Of a stretch of 64,000 nucleotides of DNA, positions 30,608 through 41,631 are shown piece by piece (positions within the stretch are counted from its first letter, which is position 1; each line of letters starts with the position of its first letter). Both the position numbers and the translations under genes were made by a program. The notes beneath the pieces were generated by a model, which did no database searches, had not been told where the DNA came from, and saw nothing but the letters and a program-made list of their open reading frames with translations. The stretch lies in assembly GCA_012656075.1 (NCBI GenBank), contig JAAKBF010000151.1, positions 1,383,917 to 1,447,916 of the forward strand. Direction: 5' to 3'. This DNA comes from Phytophthora hibernalis (Eukaryota > Oomycota > Peronosporomycetes > Peronosporales > Peronosporaceae).

Positions 30608-33600
30608 GCGGTGACCGAGTTGCCTTTCCCATCGTTGAAGAAAAGAATGCAGTCATTCCTCGGTGCGTTAAATTATTACAACCGGTTCATCCAAGACTTC
30701 GCAGTCTACGGAGCTGCTCTCTATCAACTCAAAGGCGACGACTTCACACCGACAGGAACCTCTCGGCGGCCCACCGCAGCTTCGCAGTACTGCAACAGAA
30801 GGTAGCCGACGCACCGATACTGCGTCATTTCGACCGATCCAAGGAAGTGCATGTAGCACTGTTTGCAAATGAGTGGGTGTTGAGCTCTACTCTTACGCAA
30901 TACCACGACGATACGCTGCACCCGGTGCAGGACGCTGAGAAGAACCACCACCCGGCCGAGGTGTTGGCCCTGTTGATGATGTTGAAGGTGTGTTACACCC
31001 ATCTGGTTGGTTAAACTATCCACGTCTACACGCGTTTCTCGACGCTGGAGTGTGTGAACAAGGCGAAGACATTGTTCGGTCGCGCGACCAATTTCGCAGT
31101 CATGCTGTCCCCGTGGCACCTAGTGTTCGCACAAACACTAACTGTACTGCTAACACTACTGTTTCCAAACTGTTAGTTAGTGTATAGCAAATCGGACTAA
31201 CACTTGTGTATCGCCACGAGTCATCTCAATCCAGCTCTGGTTTGAACGCATTCATTTTCGCTTTCCCAATTATCTATGTAGTTCCCTCTACCTTCCATCG
31301 CACCACTAGCAATGGATTCTGCGAAATTCATCGTAGCTCTTGTTTTAGAACTGATAGATGCACAAACAGACAAACATGTATTCGGAGTACACTAGTGGCA
31401 CCTGAAGGTCAACCGAGTGAAGGAACGCGACTGCGCGTTCGCCCAGCTCCTACAAGCTGGACTTACAACTCCGTTGAGCTAAAGACTCGTTACCCCAGTA
31501 ACAACACCGTTAAAGGATCGCCGATCCCCACTTGCTCTATGCATGCATACCAAGGACTCATGATGGCCTGGTGATGTCTTTTGACGGATCGGCCATGACT
31601 GAGAAGAACGGCGGGTATGGTAGCTGCTCATGGATTTGTGGAAATTACCGGAGTGGACTGTAGTGACGGCTGCGAGTGCTAACCTCGAGACCACCACAGT
31701 AAACCTCACCGAATATGTCGGCATGAACAACGGCGTATCGTCTGCGCTAGAACACGGCGCCAAAAATTTAATCGTGGCGGGAGACTCGCAATCCAGCAGT
31801 CGTTAGGGTTGATGGCGTGTCGAAAGGAGACTCGCATAGCCCAGCTGAACCACCACCGAGAACTCACGGCCAAAATTCGGTCGGTAAAAGTATCTACACG
31901 TAGGCCTAGAGTTCAATGTCGCTGTGGACTCGTTAGCGGCCGAAGCCCTCAACAGCAAAGAGTTCAGTGTAATATCGGCGGAGACCAGGACATCAGAATT
32001 AATTGAGCTCAACCGAATTGGTGAAGTCATCTTCATACCTCTGACGGAAACCTCGGCGGTAACACGGAGCAAAGCAACCGCCAAAGAGATATCATCGGTG
32101 AACCTTAACCGGGATCCAGTAGCTCACAAGGTACATCGCGACAAATGATTTTCGATTTTGTGAGGGATGCGCCGGATACTATAACAGTCACAACCCGTCG
32201 ACAAGTAAGAGCGAAGAAGAAACGCGTCCGGTTTGCGAGTGAGCCATTGGTGCTGGGCCCGGGTGACGCAGCACAACGAGACGAAGCGAATGAAGTAGCC
32301 TCAGATGTCCAGAATGAGTCCGAGTCCGAGCAACCGTGTCCGGAAGCGAGCGTCAGAGTGCCAAATGCAAGCGATGCCGACCCAGTGGCTATTCAGGAAG
32401 AGCAAAGACGAAGGATTTCCGCCACCCAGGACGTGGAGCTGGGATGGGCAAACCTCAAGACATTTCTCCGCGGCGAGGAAGCCAGTCTGAACATAGCGCA
32501 GCGCGAGATGCATGGAAAATTCCCGACAAGTTTGCGCTGAGCGAAGACGGCGTGCTATATACACCAGTGGAGCGAGTCGTCAGTGGGACAACTATAACCG
32601 AGAAGAGACCACGATGAGTCTGGTGGTGCCCACAGCGATGATTCAAGAAGTGTTTCAGAGCTGCCACGACTCGTTAGAAGGCGGTCATCAAGGCATCGGT
32701 CGAGCTTACCTCAAGTAAAATGGACTATTACTGAATAGGACTGTACGCGGACGTCGAGCGATATGTACGGTCCTTCCCAGACTGCAGATCAAGCAAAAGT
32801 CGACCACAGCTCAGAGGGTATTCACCAGGAAATGTACTGGCCGAGAGACTATTCCAGTTGGTGTCGATGGACTTCGTAATACCGTTACCGAAGTCTCGAC
32901 GAGGAAAGACTGCGCTGTTCTTGTATGCTCGTTCACATGATTCGTCATGGGAAAAGCGATGTCGGACATTACTGCACTAAAGATTGCTTAGACGTTCGAG
33001 GAGTGTTCCTACCGAAGGTTCGGAGCGCCGACTATGATCCGACATGACCGAGATTCATGAGTGAGGGTTCACCGAGATGATGCAGTCTTGCGACGCTGAG
33101 TTATCGACCGCAAGCAAATTGACATCAGGAACGGTCAGTGAAGACGGTCATGCAGTCAGTGCGAATGTATGCCGAAGACCCGTTGCAGCAAGACTAAGAC
33201 GAGATCGCAGAGCAATTAGTCTTTGTAATCAACAACTCCCAAGACGGTAAACGGAAGGACACCTCGTTCTACCTTGTTCATGGGTGGGACGTTGCGAGCA
33301 ATGTCGGCATCGCTTAAACAAGGGTCCCGAGGTTAAATGGATGCGCTAGCGTGGCGCCGAGAAGTGAATCGACAACAAGAAATTGCGTGGGAAATGGCGA
33401 TGGAGTAAGTACCAGAAGTTTGAGAAGGCTCGGAGGGCACGCGAACACAACGAGTCGCTTAATCGCCACGAAGCGGCAGCAGTGCCGAGCGTTGCACTGA
33501 ACAGCGGCGAGAGCGAAACGACATCGCACATTGGCGAAGATGAAGGTGTCACCGGATGCCAGAAGACGCGACGCAACGACGGAACTTGGCATAAACGAAA

Positions 33601-34573
33601 CCTCTGACGTTGAACGAGAAGAGGCAGGGGTATCCCCTGATGCTGCTACCGAGGCGCCGATGTATCTGTTCTGATCAGAAAGCAGAGTGTGGATCTACAT
33701 GGAACGAGTCAAACCCGGACTGACCAAGAAGTTAGCCCATCGATTGCATGGACCATTCCGAGTCAAACACAAGGTCGAAGAGTTCGCTTACAAACTAGAA
33801 TTGCCGGACAGGAGCGGCTATCGGTTCTAGCCAGTGGCGCATGTATCACGGCTCAAGGCGGTAAACGAGTATGGTGACTGACCGATCAGTCGACTAACGG
33901 CCGAGGTGTCCGATGAATCGAGAGTCGACTTTGACGAGGAGCTACTGCCAGAAGATAGTTGTGAGCCTGACCGAATGGCAAGCGAATACGAGGTGGAAGC
34001 CATTCTCGATGATCGCTCGCCGCTAACGACGAGTACAAATCGCGCTGTCTGAGAATTCAAGGTGAAGTGGGTCGGCTATGACGAGTCTTCTTGGGAGCCA
34101 GCATCGAACTTGTCATGTGGTGGGCTGCTCTACGGCTACCTCCGGGTCCAATGTAGCGAACGACGATCGCAAATGGTTCAAGTTGCCGACGAGGACTAGC
34201 TTGGAATACAACCGAGGATTGAACTGCCTGCGGGGTCGATACAGCCCGTCGAGACAGACGAAATTTACTACTGTACCAGAATGGAATGTCACCGATCATC
34301 GAACGACCAGGCCTTTTGGAGAGGCTCGGTGGAGGTGTCGGAATTGACGAAGTGAACTGCCTGCAGGAATTATGCAGCCCGCAGTGTCAGACGAAGATGA
34401 CTACTGCATTAAAATTTGTATATGTGTAAATGATGTGAACGATTTTGAAGTGAATTTTGGATTAAGTGGAATTACTGGAGATCATTCTACACCTGTAATG
34501 AACTACAGAACTCGGACGGTGTGGGAGTAGCTGGAGAGGTGAACGACGTGGCAGGAAAGCGCATGACAGAGGT

Positions 34574-35086
34574 CTAGACCTCAGCGGAGGAAACAATGTT
34601 AGACAACACATCCAGGTTGGATGTCTGGCCAGACGCAGACCCATCGGCGGCCGTTGGTGTAGCATTAGGAGTAGCTGAGTCCTCGGCCTGGCCTTCATCT
34701 TTCTCCTCTGTGTCTGCTGGTCCTTGGGATGTAACATCCGAGGCGTGTGCGACCCATGGATCTACGACCGAAGCTGGTGGCAGGGATCGATTCACCATTA
34801 TGCCAGACACCGCCTCCGCTTCGGTCATGCCGCGAGGCGCAAAGAGAGGCACTGGAGGGTTACACGGAGCGAAGGTTGTGTTGAATGGGTGACAGGTGGG
34901 CACATCCACCCAATAGTTACGCCATAGCTGCCGATCATCCAAAGTCGCGAGCTCGCCAACCCAGTCCTCAGACGTAGGAGCCCACACAATCACTTCAAAT
35001 GAGTACTGAAGGTAGGTGGTCTCCAGCACGAACTCAGTGGGCAACTCACGAGCCTGGTTGGGGCGGTCGATACACAAGCTCAACAA
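34574..35086 (-). CDS. unknown ORF in repeat region, possibly retroelement-derived
   Basis: This 170-codon frame runs opposite to the upstream Ty3 remnant. It contains LETTYLQYSFEVIVWAP and LWRNYWVDVPTCHPF, followed by an acidic Ser/Thr/Ala-rich tail. The first half looks like a folded domain, the second disordered. I do not recognise it; a gag-like protein or captured gene fragment are options. The frame may continue upstream with breaks. Confidence 0.3.
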   Translation of the reverse strand: MLSLCIDRPNQARELPTEFVLETTYLQYSFEVIVWAPTSEDWVGELATLDDRQLWRNYWVDVPTCHPFNTTFAPCNPPVPLFAPRGMTEAEAVSGIMVNRSLPPASVVDPWVAHASDVTSQGPADTEEKDEGQAEDSATPNATPTAADGSASGQTSNLDVLSNIVSSAEV

Positions 35087-37945
35087 CGGTAGAGCATCTT
35101 TGGACGCAAGTGATCCGCCCTAATGTTTCAAGACTTGTTGTACTCGGATGAAGACGCCCGAAGAGCAACGACCGAGGAGTTTCCCACACCAAGCCTCTGT
35201 GTCAGGATCCGAAGGAAGGTTTCAACGCGGTTTCGGAGACGCCGGACTCAGAGGTGCATTTGAGGAGTCTATAGCGCATTTGATGTAGGTCGTCGTAGGC
35301 ACACAGCGTGCATCGCTCTTGTGCACGTGGTGCGATTTTTGTCTCTCCAACGCAGTGTCGGCTTCATCTTCCGTCAGGTCGGCAGCAACCTCCCTCCAGG
35401 ACACGCGCGGCGGCAACCTTCCCAAGCTGGGCCAAGCTGGGGTGTCGGGCCCGGGCTGCTTTCAAACTTTTGAAGTGGTGCACTTCGTGGTCGCCTTAAG
35501 GCGCACATCACGAACGACTTAAGGGCGCAGCAAAGCCTCAGAGGTGGCCTGTTTTGCGCGAATTGCGATACGCGCCACCATTTTCGTGCACTTGTGCAGA
35601 AAGCAAACGGCGGTCCATAACACCCACAACGAATGGTGAGAATCTCACACTGTTCGGTGTTTTCCCGATCCTGTGGTGCTGACGCAGATTTATGGTGGCG
35701 ATACCGCACTGTTGGGTAAACTTCACTGAGTCTCTTTTGCCCCACTGTGTAGAAGGGGCACCAGCCCAGGCGGGTACAGTGTTTTTTTGAAAGGGGTCAT
35801 TTTGCCCCCCTTCATGACTTAACATCTTGGCTTGTATGGTATACTCTAATTAAGTCGAAACACCGCGTTCACGAAAGGGTTAATATGGGTGAACCAGGTC
35901 AAATATTCAAAATATTCAAACAAAGCCGCGACTTCGCACGGAACAGCTCTGGATTTTACTTAGAGCTCAACAAACTCAGTTTCAAAGTGAGTATTTACGA
36001 AAACCTCTTCGTGCAAAATTCACTTCATATCCATATACGCGATTTTTGGATTATATTGATTAGGAGATTCTCATAGGAACGATACTCAAATGAAGGCGAA
36101 AAATATGCTGTACTTCGAAGTGCGTAAATAAGGAACGGGGTGTCAACTATTATAATATCCTTAGAAACATTATAATCAATAAGTAAGGAACCTCAGTAAT
36201 ACCGATGCTCCTTACTTATTACTGATTCAGTATGTCACATTGTGACTTGTTGGCGTCTAAACCCTCTATATGTAAAAATTTACATATCAGGTGTTCCCTA
36301 TTGACGCATATTACTTTATTAGCAGCTTGTTGGTTGAAGGAGTGTTGGAGGAATCCCAAATTCATCGATCTAGCATCACTTCGCTTCTAATTAAACGGTT
36401 GCTACTTGTAACTACTTTATGCCAATCATGCGTGCGCATTTCCTCAAACGAAACCCGTGTAACTTTCTCGTCATGTATCCATAAGCCACGGAGCGTAATA
36501 AGCTCCTAAATTGTGTTGGCCAAGACAGCTGCAGGAAATGTTTCGTTCATACCGCACGAATAATTTCCGTGAATGATGCGATTTTAGATTTTGTACGTAG
36601 TCTTGCATGAAAGTGAGAAGATAGGTCTGCAATGAAACAACGCACGCATATTCTTACTACACTTACCCGACAACTCGAGCAAGAAACTCTTCTGTCTACG
36701 GTCAGGCTCATAGTACAAGGATCACCAGCAGCTTAAAATCTGCAAAAGCGAGCCAGAGCTTCAGTGCGAACGTGGTGGATACTACCATCAACTGAGCGGA
36801 AGACCATGCACAAGATACTACACAAATCAGTCCATCCTTGCTCAAGTCGTGTCAAATGAAGCACTATTCGAATGAGGTACTTCGTCCCGACAACGTGTAG
36901 CATTTTTGCTACGCATACAAAACGAGCTGCTCAACATCAGTCTTGAAAATGCACCACAAAAGGATTATCAATAAGACATAGCCTCCAGCGATACCAGGAC
37001 TCTATAGTTTCTTAGCAAAATACAAATAGAGGACCTCTTACCCCCATATATTATTACTACACCTACACTGTGTGGATGCCGGACAATAACCAACACGATG
37101 TGGTGTCATCATTTTCTCTTGGACACGCGCTTCGATATTGTGAATTCCGTCCAAATTTGCAGATTTTGGGCGGTTCGCTTAACTACCACATACAAATTAC
37201 AAGTCATTTTGCGAAGTCACCCATAGCAGCACATGTCACAGTAAGTACGAATCAGACTTAGTGTGAATTCGGCAGTCATGGGGTGCATAGCGGTTTCACC
37301 GCCGGAGATTCAACCAATCGCCCAATGCAGTTTTGAGTAGAACCCACAATATCTGTAGTGCATTCCAAACGTACGGAATTATCAACACACCACTGTCGAT
37401 AATACCGCAATTTACGGTACTCGGTATTATAGTACTGCAGTGTGTTGCTTGAAGAAAAAGCATCCAAAATGTTGCTCGAACGGTCTGGATAAATCATCTG
37501 CTGCAGGTAAAATACGAATTTAAGTGATTTCATATCATAGTGGTGGGTTGTCCTAATCTTCTGCGGATGGGTAAACCGCCACAAATAAAATAATAATCGA
37601 TCCGGATATCAAATATAGCAGAGTTTTAAAGCGTATTTGTTGAAGTATCCAAATCGTATTACGAAAGGTATCAGAAATGCAAGGATTCAGACCTCGTTGC
37701 AATCTCTGGTAGACGCTGGATATAAAATGCAACATATTAGTATACCATTTGACTATCAATCCGTGTTCATGGCTCGCTCCGACGTTCTACAACGATCTTC
37801 TAATGCAGAAATAATCGAGAATAAGTGTCCTGAAGGCATTAAAAAGTCAGATTCCTTTTCGTTCAGCCATACGTATTAAAATGGAATATAAAAAATTGAA
37901 TGCCACGTTTTAGGGTGCGCTCTTACCGGTACAGACAATGCTTAA
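35087..37945. other. AT-rich gene desert
   Basis: There is no gene I can support. A small hairpin lies at 36177-36222 (AATAAGTAAGGA and its inverse). Minus-strand open frames near 35222-35825 have no domain. Confidence 0.5.
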
Positions 37946-38434
37946 AGGGCTGTTCAGCGAAAACTGACATCTGAAACCTGGGAAAAAGTTCTAGGCTCCA
38001 GTATGTTGCTCGTGTTCAGCATGAGCAAATCAACCCTATCGACCAATCATTCTGCATATCAATTTTGGCGGGTGTAGGCCGTGATGGCTCTTCACAAAGA
38101 AAATCGACGGCGAGAGCACAAGACCACGTCCACTCGGTACCGGTACGCTACAGACACGAAGCGCTTTGCTTCGTGGGCAGGTAAATATACGTAGAAGCGC
38201 TGACGGACTGCCTACTTCGCCACACTAACATGGTTTGGGAGTGTTTTCATTGAGTGTAGCTACTTCCAGGCTGGAAACTATGGCGGATACGAGTTCTCGT
38301 CTAATCCTCGCGGTGATGTTAAACAAAATGATGACCCCCGCACCATCATCGCTGAAGACACTCGCGGTCGTACAGCAGTGGTATGCAATTGAGATGCATG
38401 CTGCTGTGGAGCTTTAATCACCACAAGATCGCAA

Positions 38435-39500
38435 ATGGATCACAGTAGTCATTGGTCTAAGATGCTGTTTTCGTCGCGAATTTATTTCGATTGCACTATG
38501 AAAGAACTATTTCGCATGAACAGTGGAAATATTGTCGCTCTAGCCAAGACTGTCTGCACTCGCTTCGCTCCACTTAAGGAATCACCAGATGCGGTGTCGC
38601 CGCCCAAGAGGCTTGCAGTTTTCCTGTACGTGAGCGCGCAAGCATCAACTGTGCGCTCCACAGCTGACCGTTTTGCTATTGGCCCTTCGACCGTATCTAG
38701 AATCCTGAAGGATGTTGCTGGAGCAGTGTGTCGCACACTACACCAGCTCATTGCGTTCCCTCTTTTCGACTATGTGCATCGCAATTTGCTGACGCCTGCG
38801 GAATTCCACAGATTGTTGGATGTATTAACGGGTGCCATATCCCGATATCGAAACCGACCAAAAATGGAGCTATGTATTTCAACAGGAAATGCTGATACAG
38901 TTTAGTTCTGCAAGCGGTAGTTGACTGGAGGGGAAGATTTTGCGATTTTGACTGCAAGTGGCCTGGTCGAGTTGGCGACAGTCGTGTGTTTCGCAATAGT
39001 ACGTTGGCAAATGCGTTTCCATCACTTTCAGCGTCGTCAGACAAGGTTAATCTGCCAACATCTGATGTCGCTTACACAAGCGTTCCCTACTTTCTTTTGG
39101 GTGACTCCGGTTACCAAAACAACATGTACATGGTTACTACCTTTGAGATTGCGGAGACTCTGGATGTTGTTTGCACAGTGCTTAACAAGAGGCTCAGTCA
39201 TGCTCGTTGGAATGCGCGTTTGGACAGGTAAAATGTCGATGGCGTATTTTATTGAAAGGAATCGAACAGGACATAAGCATAGCTCCCTATGTCGTTTATG
39301 CTTTGTGCATCATTCAGAACTTCTTGTTGGATCATAAAGACTCGCTCGCCATCAGTCGAGAACAGCAATACCAACTATTACAACAGTACGAGTCAAGATT
39401 TCCACAGCCTGAAATGGAAATTGAAGGATCTATTTGCGGAAACCTCCGCGATGAACTGAAGAAATGGTTCAAATTTAAACAGCACCGTGACAACTCATAA
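38435..39500 (+). pseudogene. Harbinger transposase (DDE_Tnp_4 type), catalytic Asp lost
   Basis: The N-terminal part has RLAVFLYVSAQASTV and FAIGPSTVSRI. The DDE domain runs in changing frames. The first catalytic Asp is Asn (GCING at 38821-38832, where the family has GCIDG). A TGA replaces a conserved Trp at 38893-38895 (KC-stop-YS). The second Asp stays (LLGDSGYQ, near 39100), as does the Glu region (MECAFGQVKCRW, near 39210). The C-terminus is QLLQQYESRFPQPE and onward. The copy is dead by point mutation, not only by frameshift. Confidence 0.85.
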
Positions 39501-39669
39501 CAGATTCGAATTCAATACGAGCCGTGTAATCCGATCTATGCATTTTGTATTTCCTTTGTCATTGCGTTCAGGAACGCTCGCATCATAGCCATCTGCTCAT
39601 CATGCTGTCGGCGGCGCTCCTGCATTTATTCATGTTGCATTCACTCAAACTGAGTAAAAACGCCTCAGA

Positions 39670-40430
39670 TCACTCTTCCAGCACCTCTCTAACTTTCTCG
39701 TACTTGTCGTTCCGATGTCGCTTGTTGTTCATTCTCCCCGTGTTATGCGGGTCCCGACACTCGCTAATATTAGAATAATCGTCTTCAAACAAAATGTCAG
39801 CTTGGGGCGGCGTCGGTGTTGGTGGAGCGTTGTCTTGGTCGAAGAGAGGTTGAGCGACATACGTTGAGCTTAGTGGAGTAGTGTCAGCCTGATCACCAAG
39901 AAAACTATTAAGCTTATCAAACACTTCTTTGGTCACGTTTGGGCTTTTCATTCGATGTAGATCCCTGTACAGTAAACCAACAAATACAAGAACATGCATA
40001 AGTCGACGTCCCTTGTGCGTCATGAACACGCTCGAGTACCTCAGTTCCTTCTTCTCCTTCGTGAACAACTCAAACCAGTCGGGTTTGCCCACGCTACCAG
40101 CGATTCGATTTGCGTTGACTTCTCTAAAGAAACGAAACATTTCGCGTAGCGCTGCAGCTTGTCTTCGATAGCTTTTTAGTGCGCGTAGAACTTGGACACA
40201 ACGTCTGGAATGCTTCCATGAACCTGCGCGTTGGTCATAACTGTCGTCTCGTCCTTAGGTATCCCTGTCATGTACACATCCCGCCATGCACAAGCAAGGG
40301 CCAGCGTATCAACTTCAGACCATTTACGTTTCGCGAAAAGAGCGGTGTCTGGCTGCTCTGGCACAGGAGGCTCCGCCGGTGGTGCTTGCTGCTCGCTGAT
40401 TAGAGGGGACGGACCGTGGGTCGATTCCAT
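39670..40430 (-). pseudogene. Harbinger-associated Myb/SANT-like protein, frameshifted
   Basis: The first part starts MESTHGPSPL at 40430 and holds the Myb-like helix region KRKWSEVDTLALACAWRDVY. The frame breaks near 40180. The second part continues with ALREMFRFFREVNANRIAGS and ends with a coiled, basic tail (KRHRNDKYEKVREVLEE). This second ORF normally guides Harbinger transposase to the nucleus and TIRs. Confidence 0.7.
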
Positions 40431-41631
40431 CTTTTCTGTGGAGGTGAAGAGATTTGTGGACTGTATGTCGTGGGGAGCTATTCGATAATACAAATCCCAG
40501 ATCTCAGGGGAAATGACACTGAAACGAGGTGCCTTCTGAAGTTTTTAGTGTCTTTTTCACCGGTTTCAGTGTAAAACATGGTGATGCTGAACACGTGTTC
40601 CCTGGAATCTGACAAAGGTCACTAAATTAGGGGTGTCGAACATTCGAAATGAGCTGAAAAACATGAGCAGGAAAGAGGCGAAATCATAAGCAGAAAAGTG
40701 TCGAAAACATAAGCAGAAACGGAGGGGGCTCACTTTTGCTCAATTCATAATCGCATTTAGCCGAGCGAGGGAGTGCTGACGAAACAGTTCGTGAGAAGAA
40801 TCCCCGAAGGAGCTATCGGCAATGCCGAAGCTAAGTACTCGGCAGCGCCTTCTACGGGCGATTATCGACGTTATGGCGGTCGCAGCGTTTGAGGAGGACG
40901 ATGACGACAAGCAGAGTGAGGCGAACAGTGAGCAGGAAGAGGAGATGAAATGGCTTTAGTTGGTGAGGATTTGACTTACGTCTGTCTTGAAGACGAGGAG
41001 AGCAGTCTGCTCAGACAACAAGTGAGTATGAGGTTTGAAGTGAATATTGATCATCTTCTTGGTGCGCTGGGCGTGTGGAACCTGGACATCAACAATCTGG
41101 GCGATGCAAACTTTCACGGCATACGAACCAAGACCAAAGACGAACACGACAGCGCATGTTATGGACATTAATGCAACACAAGCAAAAAGCAAAACAAGAC
41201 TGTGTCCAACGTCTCAATTTGGGCCATCGACTTGTTCTGTCGAAGAAGCTCGAGCACCAGCTCCTGCTTACGCTGAGCGCGACGCTCCTCCTCTTCTCTG
41301 ATTAGACTCTGCCTCTCGCTGCAATTCATCCGCTGCGTGAACATTCGACACTGACCCCTCATCTTCCACCCATCCTCGCATTTAGCATCGTCTTTCTCGT
41401 CACTATCTTCTCTCCCTCCCTCCTTCTCACCCAGCCCAGTTCACCTTGTACTAGTAAGAGCATCTTGCTTACCGATGCATGCCGCTATTTCCTCATCAAG
41501 GCCCCTCATGACCTTGGTATACCGTGTACGCAAATTTGGTAGTGAACAGCGCCCATGGGGCACGTGAAGTTCCCGGTGAACGTCACGGGAGGGAACGAGG
41601 GAACAACGAAGTTGAACTTAGAAATGAGTTA

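Larger units (their letters stand above)
28950..34350 (+). mobile_element. Ty3/gypsy chromovirus remnant with two RNase H regions (degraded pol)
   Basis: The pol domains follow in order but in broken frames. Reverse transcriptase is at 29040-29440 (SRWVSPIVIVLKKNG, LDAASGF) and 29700-29935; the catalytic Asp pair is lost (FVFDIFCGSE). A Ty3 RNase H is at about 30620-31130 (GALNYYNRFIQDFAVYG; later FSTLECVNKAKTLFGRA). A second RNase H-like domain is at about 31545-31805 (MSFDGSAMTEKNGG, LTEYVGMNNGV, VAGDSQ). Integrase is at 32520-33100 (CHDSLEGGHQGIGRAYLK, then VERYVRSFPDCRSSKS, SMDFVIPLP). The integrase C-terminal part (VKHKVEEFAYKLELPD, HVSRLKAVNEYG) is at 33760-33880, and a chromodomain (FKVKWVGYDESSWEPASNL) at 34050-34120. 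Gag, protease and both LTRs were not found. Many stops: inactive. Confidence 0.85.
37946..40601. mobile_element. PIF/Harbinger element with two converging ORFs
   Basis: A Harbinger transposase (+) and a Myb-like partner (-) face each other, the usual two-ORF layout of this superfamily. The possible ends share GTTCAGC and TGAAACC-GG-GAAAAAG-like blocks in inverted orientation (left at 37946-37995, right at 40550-40601). These are weak, so the limits are approximate. Confidence 0.55.
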
